Positions 1-4,610 of a stretch of 5,446 nucleotides of DNA are shown one piece after another. The position numbers were made by a program, and so were the translations under genes. The stretch is from an uncultured Bacilli bacterium (GTDB taxonomy: Bacteria; Bacillota_I; Bacilli_A; RF39; UBA660). The notes under the pieces were generated by a model. The model worked only from the letters and a program-made list of their open reading frames with translations. It was not told the origin of the DNA and made no database searches. Positions within the stretch are counted from its first letter, which is position 1; each line of letters starts with the position of its first letter. Where the stretch lies: assembly GCA_934132925.1 (NCBI GenBank), contig CAKPAL010000047.1, forward strand, positions 1 to 5,446, read 5' to 3'.

Positions 1-563
1 TCTAATTTATCAAGTTTAGTATCATAAGCAACATTAAGTTTAATAAATAAATCAGTATTAGATAAATTATAATTTACTACCTCACTAAAAGAAGAGTTAG
101 ATATTGATTTAACCTCTCCTGAAGCACTTCTAATCTTTGTAGTCCTAAGTCCAAACTCAATAACAGTACCAGTAAAACCATTAATCATAACATAATCACC
201 AACAGCAAACTTATTATCAAATATAATAGATATTCCTGCTAATAAATCCTTAAGAATATCTTGAAAGGCAAGACCAATAACAGCAGCAAATATACCAAGA
301 GAAGCAATAATACTAGAAGTATCAACACCATATAATTTAAGAATTTCAAGTACTATCAATATAAGAATCAAATATTTAAATATATTTTTAAATAAATTAA
401 TAATTGTATCTTTTCTCTTATCCTTTCCACTAGTACTCTTATGTCTCGACATAATCTTATTAACCATATTACTAACAATAAGATTAAGAACAAAACCAAT
501 AACAATATATATAACAGGTAAATATACCTTTGGACTAGTAATAAACTTAATAAAACCTTCCAT
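1..563 (-). CDS. mscS: MscS-family small-conductance mechanosensitive channel, 3' end missing
   Basis: This is a membrane channel of the MscS family, which opens under membrane tension to release solutes after osmotic downshock. The reading frame is open for 187 codons from the ATG at 563 and leaves the window at position 1, so the C-terminal part of the vestibule domain is not seen. Hydrophobic segments lie at about residues 13-33, 60-80 and 84-115. The third has the Gly/Ala-rich pore-helix pattern (ASLGIFAAVIGLAFQ, residues 87-101). It is followed by the beta-domain signature FAVGDYVMINGFTGTV (119-134), then LRTTKIRS with an SISNS in place of the common IPNS. The start is supported by GAAGG seven bases upstream and by the overlap of its ATG with the stop of the preceding small gene (TAATG). 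It resembles the short Firmicutes type with few N-terminal helices. The family call is secure; the subtype is not. Confidence 0.93.
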   Translation of the reverse strand, partial: MEGFIKFITSPKVYLPVIYIVIGFVLNLIVSNMVNKIMSRHKSTSGKDKRKDTIINLFKNIFKYLILILIVLEILKLYGVDTSSIIASLGIFAAVIGLAFQDILKDLLAGISIIFDNKFAVGDYVMINGFTGTVIEFGLRTTKIRSASGEVKSISNSSFSEVVNYNLSNTDLFIKLNVAYDTKLDKL

Positions 564-730
564 TATTTTTCCTTCTTTCTAACTTTACACTTATTTCTTT
601 CTATTGCAGCATCAATTTCCTTCAAAGTACCCTCTAGATTATTAATCCTATTTTTATAATCATTAATTTTATTACTAGTTTCATTTCTCATTTCATATAA
701 CATATCTAGTACACTTTTATTTTTATTCAT
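563..730 (-). CDS. Small charged coiled-coil protein of unknown function, 55 aa
   Basis: I do not recognise this protein. It has 55 residues, no signal peptide or membrane segment, and is rich in Lys, Asn and Glu. Residues about 7-46 form a probable amphipathic helix with heptad-like spacing of Leu, Met and Ile (for example RINNLEGTLKEIDAAIE, 29-45), followed by a basic tail ending RKKEK. A strong GGAGG (735-739) sits just upstream of the ATG. The stop TAA at 565-563 shares its last base with the mscS start, which suggests translational coupling. It lies 27 bases after hemW on the same strand, with a candidate promoter of its own. A cytoplasmic oligomeric partner or expression regulator of the channel is possible from position only. 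That it is a gene is well supported by the ribosome binding site and tight packing. Confidence 0.75.
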   Translation of the reverse strand: MNKNKSVLDMLYEMRNETSNKINDYKNRINNLEGTLKEIDAAIERNKCKVRKKEK

Positions 731-748
731 AATACCTCCACTACCATA

Positions 749-777
749 ATTATATCATTATTTAAACATTCTAACAA
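749..777 (-). promoter_or_regulatory. Candidate housekeeping promoter for the coiled-coil/mscS pair
   Basis: On the - strand, TTGTTA (777-772) and a perfect TATAAT (754-749) are separated by 17 bases. The -35 box lies inside the last codons of hemW. The start of transcription would fall near 742, giving a leader of about 12 bases that contains GGAGG. The pair may therefore be transcribed both from here and by read-through from hemW, since no terminator separates them. Confidence 0.5.
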
Positions 778-1834
778 TAATTTCATTTGAAATATACATA
801 TATTCATTATTAATTCTCATAAAATCATTATCAATAATTAAATATCCATCTCTAACTAAATCATCTATATTAAAAACATCCTGAAGTCTTTTACCAAACT
901 TCTTTTCAAAAGAAGTCAAACATATACCATCAAACTTCCTTAAACCAAGCATAACCTCATTTTCCATTCTAACATCAATATCCTCATATTCACTACTCCC
1001 AATAAAGTTGCCCTTCAAATAACTATTAATATTTTTCGTATTGCATCTTCTAACATTATCAATATAACTAGTACTAGATAACCCAAAACCATAATATTCC
1101 ATATTATTCCAATACGCTAAATTATGTCTTGACATAAAGCCATCTTTAGCATAATTACTAATCTCATAATGAATATAACCATTTTTAACTAGTGTATCTT
1201 CAATATACTTATACATTTCATAATCAGTATCTTCATCAATTTGTACCATTTCCTTTACCTTAAGTAATGTATGATCTTCAAGTATCAAACTATAAGTAGA
1301 AACATGCTTAACATCTAACTCTAAAACACACTGAATATCTCTTCTTAAAATATTCATATCACTATAAGCAGCATATATCAAATCAACATTAATATTATCA
1401 AAATACTTCTTAACTAATTCAATCCTATCAAAAACCATCTTTTTATTATGTTTTCTACCAAGTAACTTAATAACATCATCATCAAAAGATTCAATTCCAA
1501 TACTAATTCTATTAACACCATATCTTTTCATAATCATGAGTTTACTCTCTGTAATAGATTCAATATTACATTCCATAGTAAACTCTACATCTTTATTTTT
1601 ATTAAATATCTTAATAATTTCAAATAATTTAACTAATTCATCATCATCTAAACTACTAGGAGTACCACCACCAATATAAATAGAAGTAACAACTTCTCCC
1701 TTATATCTTACACTAATCTCATTATTTAAACTATCAAGATAAGCATCAATATATTTCTTATTATAAAAAATCTTACAAAAGTCACAATAAGAACAAATAC
1801 TATTACAAAAAGGAATATGAATATAAATCGCCAT
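758..1834 (-). CDS. hemW: HemW, radical SAM haem chaperone (HemN-like protein)
   Basis: HemW is a cytoplasmic radical SAM protein that binds haem and delivers it to target enzymes; it was long annotated as oxygen-independent coproporphyrinogen oxidase. The 358 residues match the family. The start MAIYIHIPFC is canonical, the [4Fe-4S] cysteines are C10, C14 and C17 (CxxxCxxC), and an extra C20 follows. IYIGGGTPSS (52-61) binds SAM, RISIGIESF (109-117) is the next core strand, STYSLILE lies at 179-186, and YEISNYAK at 223-230. HNLAYW (237-242) is the HNxxYW haem-binding motif that separates HemW from the true oxidase HemN. The C-terminal HemW domain includes EVMLGLRKFDGI (293-304). The ATG at 1834 is preferred over an in-frame TTG at 1879, because it has GGTGAT upstream and the longer form would begin inside the promoter. 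Two usual motifs are altered: the loop after DLIY reads AAYSDM instead of GLPGQT, and the usual Gln of the GxQSF motif is Glu115. Confidence 0.93.
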   Translation of the reverse strand: MAIYIHIPFCNSICSYCDFCKIFYNKKYIDAYLDSLNNEISVRYKGEVVTSIYIGGGTPSSLDDDELVKLFEIIKIFNKNKDVEFTMECNIESITESKLMIMKRYGVNRISIGIESFDDDVIKLLGRKHNKKMVFDRIELVKKYFDNINVDLIYAAYSDMNILRRDIQCVLELDVKHVSTYSLILEDHTLLKVKEMVQIDEDTDYEMYKYIEDTLVKNGYIHYEISNYAKDGFMSRHNLAYWNNMEYYGFGLSSTSYIDNVRRCNTKNINSYLKGNFIGSSEYEDIDVRMENEVMLGLRKFDGICLTSFEKKFGKRLQDVFNIDDLVRDGYLIIDNDFMRINNEYMYISNEIIVRMFK

Positions 1835-1838
1835 AAAC

Positions 1839-1844
1839 ATCACC
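1839..1844 (-). promoter_or_regulatory. Ribosome binding site fixing the hemW start
   Basis: GGTGAT on the - strand (1844-1839) ends four bases before the ATG at 1834. It matches the 3' half of the consensus AAGGAGGTGAT. No comparable site precedes the alternative TTG at 1879. Confidence 0.65.
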
Positions 1845-1850
1845 ATAATT

Positions 1851-1879
1851 AGAATAACACACAAAACATCATTTTTCAA
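1851..1879 (-). promoter_or_regulatory. Candidate housekeeping promoter of hemW
   Basis: TTGAAA (1879-1874) and TATTCT (1856-1851) are separated by 17 bases, and a TGn extended -10 element (TGT) precedes the -10 box. Transcription would start near 1844-1848, leaving a leader of roughly 11-15 bases. Its -35 box is one base away from the -35 element proposed for sspI on the opposite strand. Confidence 0.5.
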
Positions 1880-1880
1880 T

Positions 1881-1909
1881 GTATAAAATAAAAATAACTA
1901 ACCATCATA
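1881..1909 (+). promoter_or_regulatory. Candidate forespore sigma-G (or sigma-F) promoter of sspI
   Basis: GTATA (1881-1885), a 17-base spacer and CATCATA (1903-1909) fit the known sigma-G pattern of a GHATR-like -35 box and a CATNHTA -10 box. An overlapping alternative -10, CATAATA (1906-1912), also fits but gives a 20-base spacer. In Bacillus, minor SASP genes such as sspI are expressed in the forespore, so the motif agrees with the gene identity. Short AT-rich motifs arise easily in this background. Confidence 0.45.
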
Positions 1910-1924
1910 ATAACAGGTGATAAC

Positions 1925-2131
1925 ATGAATAACATAGATGTAAGAAAATACATAATAGCTAACTTTAAAGATGATAGCGAAGAAGAAATAAAAAAATCCA
2001 TTGAAGAATCAATATCTTCCCACGAAGATGATCCCCTAATAGGTCTTGGCGTACTATTTGAACTTCAGTGGCTTAATAGTAGTACCACTGAAAAAGAAAC
2101 CATTCTAAAAAATATAAAAAAAGGTATGTAA
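1925..2131 (+). CDS. sspI: Small acid-soluble spore protein I (SspI-like), 68 aa
   Basis: This looks like SspI, a minor small acid-soluble protein packed in the spore core of Bacilli and made in the forespore. Recognition rests on three things seen in the sequence. It has the family length (68 residues against about 70). Its N-terminal half, NIDVRKYIIANFKDDS followed by EEEIKKSIEESI, matches the SspI pattern of an R-x-A-V-I-x-N start and an acidic helix. The hallmark core is GLGVLFELQWLN (40-51), where Bacillus SspI has a GLGVLFE, hydrophobic, W, N-A sequence, followed by an EK-rich helix ending in a basic tail. AGGTGAT (1915-1921) precedes the ATG. It is the only + strand gene, is divergent from hemW behind a candidate forespore promoter, and converges on holA through a shared hairpin. 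It has no membrane segment or signal. The match was made from memory, not by a search. Confidence 0.82.
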   Translation: MNNIDVRKYIIANFKDDSEEEIKKSIEESISSHEDDPLIGLGVLFELQWLNSSTTEKETILKNIKKGM

Positions 2132-2150
2132 AAACTACATATCTTTTTTT
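2116..2150. terminator. Bidirectional rho-independent terminator between sspI and holA
   Basis: The arms 2116-2130 and 2136-2150 pair over 15 bp with a single G-T pair and a five-base loop (AAAAC). The outer seven pairs are A-T, so each strand ends in a run of seven T residues after the inner stem. It can therefore stop transcription from either side. The sspI stop (2129-2131) and the holA stop (2137-2135) both fall within the hairpin. Confidence 0.85.
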
Positions 2151-3073
2151 GCTATAAATAACTCAAGTAAAACCTTCCCATCCATTGTACCAGTTTTAAT
2201 AGCTTTATCAATATCCGCTAAATTAGATAAATACTTAACAAGATCATTCTCACTATATAAATAAGCATCATTAAGTAAATGCTTAACCCTATATACACTT
2301 CTAAACTCTAATATTTTAGCAATCTCATCATTAGATTTACCCTCATTATAAAGTCTCTTAACTTGAAATAATAACCTAATTTGACTAGCAATAATAGCCA
2401 CTATTTGACTAATATCCATACCCTCATCAATAAAGTTATAATAAAGTTTCATAGCCTTCTTACCATCATTCTTAAGAAATGCACTAACTAATTCAAAAAC
2501 CGAATCATCACTACTCTCTTGTATAAGTAAAGAAATATCATCATTACTAATAATCTTATCATCAATTTTATATAACATAAGTTTATCAAGTTCATTTTTA
2601 ATATTATCAATATTATTACCACATCTACTTAAAAAATAACTAATTGTAGTACCTTCCATTCTATAATTATTCTTCTTTAAATAGTCATTAACAAAATCAT
2701 TTAAATAATCATTAGAAATATCTAACTTCATAACTATACCATTATCACTAATTAATTTAAATAATTTCTTTCTACTATCAATCGTTCCCTTATAAATAAA
2801 TATCAAATAACTATTAACATTATAACTCTTAAAATAATCCTCTAATAAAGAAATATCTATATCTTTATAACCAGAACAGTCAATTACAATAAACTTATAA
2901 GGATTAAACATACCTACAGTAGAAGCTTCCACTACAATATTAGATATATTATCAATATCATAATAAATAGATTCATCACTAATATTAAGACTATTCTTTA
3001 ATTTCAAAACCTCATTATTTAAAAGAGAAACATCATCACTATATAACAAATAAAAATTACTTTTCTTCATCAT
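2135..3073 (-). CDS. holA: DNA polymerase III delta subunit (clamp loader)
   Basis: HolA is the delta subunit of the clamp loader, which opens the beta sliding clamp and places it on primed DNA at the replication fork. The 312 residues are slightly short for the family (usually about 330-345). The N-terminal domain carries the degenerate P-loop region NFYLLYSDDVSLLNNEV (6-22), where other members have YLLYGxDxYL, and the strand MFNPYKFIVID (55-65) that leads into the clamp-contact region. The C-terminal collar domain is clear: SVFELVSAFLKNDGKKAM (191-208), IVAIIASQIRLLFQVKRL (224-241), GKSNDEIAKIL (245-255) and DIDKAIKTGTMDGKVLLE (287-304). The ATG at 3073 is chosen because AAGG lies six bases upstream; a second ATG at 3070 is less well spaced. 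It overlaps the upstream membrane-protein gene by 17 bases, which suggests co-transcription and coupled translation. Its stop is TAG. Confidence 0.93.
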   Translation of the reverse strand: MMKKSNFYLLYSDDVSLLNNEVLKLKNSLNISDESIYYDIDNISNIVVEASTVGMFNPYKFIVIDCSGYKDIDISLLEDYFKSYNVNSYLIFIYKGTIDSRKKLFKLISDNGIVMKLDISNDYLNDFVNDYLKKNNYRMEGTTISYFLSRCGNNIDNIKNELDKLMLYKIDDKIISNDDISLLIQESSDDSVFELVSAFLKNDGKKAMKLYYNFIDEGMDISQIVAIIASQIRLLFQVKRLYNEGKSNDEIAKILEFRSVYRVKHLLNDAYLYSENDLVKYLSNLADIDKAIKTGTMDGKVLLELFIAKKDM

Positions 3074-3908
3074 TAACTACCTTACATGTATAGCCATCTT
3101 TCTGATAATAATCTAATAATTCCCCTTTAGCAGAAGGTAAAAAATAATTTTCTTCTGTGTTAATACTAGAAAATAATCTATAAGTATAAGTATTATCATC
3201 AAACTTATAAGTGTCTCCCTCTTTAAAATATTGATAAAAATAACTCTTATCCCTAAATTCTTTATAATAACTAACGTCACTAAATACATAATCAGACTTA
3301 ATATCAATTGACGTAATTACCCCTTTGCTACTAAATACAAGTTCTATTTTCTCATTAACTGAGGCCGGAAGTTTATCATGACTGTAACTCTTACTACAAA
3401 CATATTCCTCATTTTTACCAGTAAATATTTCTGGATTAAAGAAAAGAAAAGCCGCTACTACCAAAATAAAAATAACAAAAAACAAAGTAGCAATACTTCC
3501 ACTCTTTTTAGGAGGCATCTCCTCTTTCTTCACTTCTGGCTTTGGAATAGTAATATCATATAATTTATCAATGTCAACATCAAAATTACAAAGTTTTTCA
3601 TCAATAATTTGAATAGAAGTAACCTTATCTAAAGAAATAATCTCATAATTATCATCTTCTTCTCCGTTAACTAATTTATTAGTAAAGTCTTTAATTACAT
3701 TATCTTCTTCACTCTTAGATATCATAACCACAATTTCATTATTTTTAATAAAGGCTGAACCACTATATAATTTCTTATTATCATAACTATAAATAATATA
3801 CTTATTCCCACTCTTCTTATTCTTAAAAACCGCAAAAACATTTAAATAAACAGTCTCTTGTCCAAAAGTAAACTTAAAATCATTAAGTCTAATAACTTTT
3901 CCCAACAT
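3057..3908 (-). CDS. Single-pass membrane protein, cytoplasmic N-domain and two-cysteine ectodomain, unknown function
   Basis: I do not recognise this 283-residue protein. Residues 1-115 form a mainly beta, charged domain that looks cytoplasmic. The part around NKYIIYSYDNKKLYSGSAF (35-53), followed by an acidic IKDFTNKLVNGEED helix, faintly recalls DUF1292/YrzB-like proteins, but that is a weak resemblance. A Pro/Lys/Glu-rich linker (122-135) ends in PPKKSG before one membrane helix at about 138-158. The basic side faces in, so the C-terminal domain (about 165-283) should be outside. The ectodomain is rich in Tyr and Phe and has Cys171 near its start and Cys275 near its end, well placed for a disulfide. 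The start at 3908 has AGGTGAT upstream and a good promoter. The gene overlaps holA by 17 bases, but that coupling need not imply a replication role. Confidence 0.85.
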   Translation of the reverse strand: MLGKVIRLNDFKFTFGQETVYLNVFAVFKNKKSGNKYIIYSYDNKKLYSGSAFIKNNEIVVMISKSEEDNVIKDFTNKLVNGEEDDNYEIISLDKVTSIQIIDEKLCNFDVDIDKLYDITIPKPEVKKEEMPPKKSGSIATLFFVIFILVVAAFLFFNPEIFTGKNEEYVCSKSYSHDKLPASVNEKIELVFSSKGVITSIDIKSDYVFSDVSYYKEFRDKSYFYQYFKEGDTYKFDDNTYTYRLFSSINTEENYFLPSAKGELLDYYQKDGYTCKVVNDEEK

Positions 3909-3926
3909 ATCATATCACCTAATAAA

Positions 3927-3955
3927 ATTATATACTAAAAATACTTAATAGTAAA
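3927..3955 (-). promoter_or_regulatory. Candidate housekeeping promoter of the membrane protein-holA unit
   Basis: TTTACT (3955-3950) and a perfect TATAAT (3932-3927) have a 17-base spacer. AGGTGAT begins at 3920, six bases after the -10 box, so the transcript leader would be only about 12 bases. The -35 box directly follows the T-tract of the preceding terminator. Confidence 0.6.
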
Positions 3956-3976
3956 GAAAAAACTGCCAAAGCAGTT
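3956..3976 (-). terminator. Rho-independent terminator after the shorter TasA-like gene
   Basis: On the - strand, AACTGC (3976-3971), a TTTG loop and GCAGTT (3966-3961) pair perfectly and run into TTTT at 3960-3957. The stem overlaps the stop codon of the gene it ends (3977-3975), so there is essentially no 3' untranslated sequence before it. Confidence 0.75.
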
Positions 3977-4538
3977 ATTTATATTTAATCTGATTAGCAG
4001 TTATATCAAAACCACCAACAAAAGTACTATTCTCATAATATTCTTGAATTTCTTTAGTATTCTGAAGCCAAATAAGAATAGTGTAATTATTAGTAAAATT
4101 ATTCTTTAAATAATCATCCTTTGCAATTAATACATCACCACTACTAGGAATACTACCAGTACTAATTTTTCTATTTTCTGAATTATAAAGAGAGTATTTT
4201 AAATTACCTTCCTTAAAATCATTCTTAGTAACATTCAAATAAATATCAAGACTTTGATCTAAAGTACCATTACTTCTAACAGAAAATCTTTTCTTATATA
4301 CAGCAAAGTCAGTATTAAATGTTGGTTCATCTCTCGGAATTAAACCAATACCACTAATAGAATCACCATCAATATAACTAATTGATAAAGTACCAGTTTT
4401 AATCTTAGTACTATCTTCTTTATCTTTATTCATCAACGATAAATAAGTAAAAGTAATACCCACTGCCATAGTAATTAAAGTAAGAACTAATACAATTAAA
4501 TAAAAAATATCATTTTTATTTTTACCTTCACTTTGCAT
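3975..4538 (-). CDS. TasA/camelysin-like secreted or membrane-anchored protein, 187 aa
   Basis: This is the shorter of two related proteins with the layout of TasA/camelysin-type fibre and surface proteins. It has a short basic N-terminus, one hydrophobic helix (about residues 11-33) ending ITFTYLS, then an extracellular beta-rich domain. It shares with the neighbouring longer protein a post-helix segment of the form T/V-x-x-x-S-x-x-I-x-x-x-x-GD-x-I, then GLIPRDEP (65-72) against DLIPSE, and a C-terminal YTILIWLQN plus STFVGGFDI against YRLFIWLNE plus ATFKGTIHV. The domain has no cysteine. The residues before YLS are Thr-Phe-Thr, without the small Ala usually found at a signal peptidase site, so it may stay anchored. 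The start at 4538 is set by AGGTGAT (4548-4542); an upstream in-frame TTG at 4583 lies within a terminator and is rejected. The function of the family here is inferred, not shown. Confidence 0.75.
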   Translation of the reverse strand: MQSEGKNKNDIFYLIVLVLTLITMAVGITFTYLSLMNKDKEDSTKIKTGTLSISYIDGDSISGIGLIPRDEPTFNTDFAVYKKRFSVRSNGTLDQSLDIYLNVTKNDFKEGNLKYSLYNSENRKISTGSIPSSGDVLIAKDDYLKNNFTNNYTILIWLQNTKEIQEYYENSTFVGGFDITANQIKYK

Positions 4539-4541
4539 ATC

Positions 4542-4548
4542 ATCACCT
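4542..4548 (-). promoter_or_regulatory. Ribosome binding site fixing the start of the 187-residue TasA-like gene
   Basis: AGGTGAT (4548-4542) ends three bases before the ATG at 4538. It excludes the longer frame beginning at 4583, which has no such site and would start inside a hairpin. Confidence 0.7.
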
Positions 4549-4554
4549 AGTATA

Positions 4555-4583
4555 ATGATAACAAAAAAATAAAAAAAAAGCAA
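4555..4583 (-). promoter_or_regulatory. Candidate promoter of the 187-residue TasA-like gene
   Basis: TTGCTT (4583-4578), 17 bases and TATCAT (4560-4555) form a weak housekeeping-type promoter whose -35 box lies in the downstream arm of the preceding terminator. TATACT (4554-4549) is an alternative -10 box, but it would put the start of transcription inside the ribosome binding site and has only T residues at the -35 position. Confidence 0.35.
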
Positions 4584-4600
4584 TAGAAATATTGCTTTTT
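4571..4600 (-). terminator. Rho-independent terminator after the longer TasA-like gene
   Basis: The arms 4600-4590 and 4585-4575 pair perfectly over 11 bp around a TTTC loop on the - strand (core GCAATA/TATTGC with flanking A-T pairs). They are followed by a T-tract continuing to 4571. The stem begins 11 bases after the stop codon at 4611. Confidence 0.85.
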
Positions 4601-4610
4601 AAAATAATTA

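Noticed and set aside
1835..1879. N-terminal extension of hemW from an in-frame TTG at 1879
   Set aside because: The extension covers the promoter, lacks a ribosome binding site and adds residues before the canonical HemW start MAIYIHIPFC.
1835..1924. Riboswitch or other structured RNA in the divergent region
   Set aside because: The 90 bases are filled by two promoters and two ribosome binding sites. No stem of note was seen and there is no room for a leader RNA.
3113..3307. Open frame of 64 codons on the - strand, rich in Ile and Leu
   Set aside because: It is a shifted frame inside the membrane-protein gene. Its hydrophobicity comes from reading AT-rich codons out of frame.
3378..3563. 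Open frame of 61 codons on the + strand
   Set aside because: It lies entirely inside the membrane-protein gene on the opposite strand, has no ribosome binding site, and its translation is low-complexity shadow sequence.
4539..4583. N-terminal extension of the 187-residue TasA-like protein from TTG at 4583
   Set aside because: The codon lies in the arm of the upstream terminator, and the real start at 4538 has a strong AGGTGAT.
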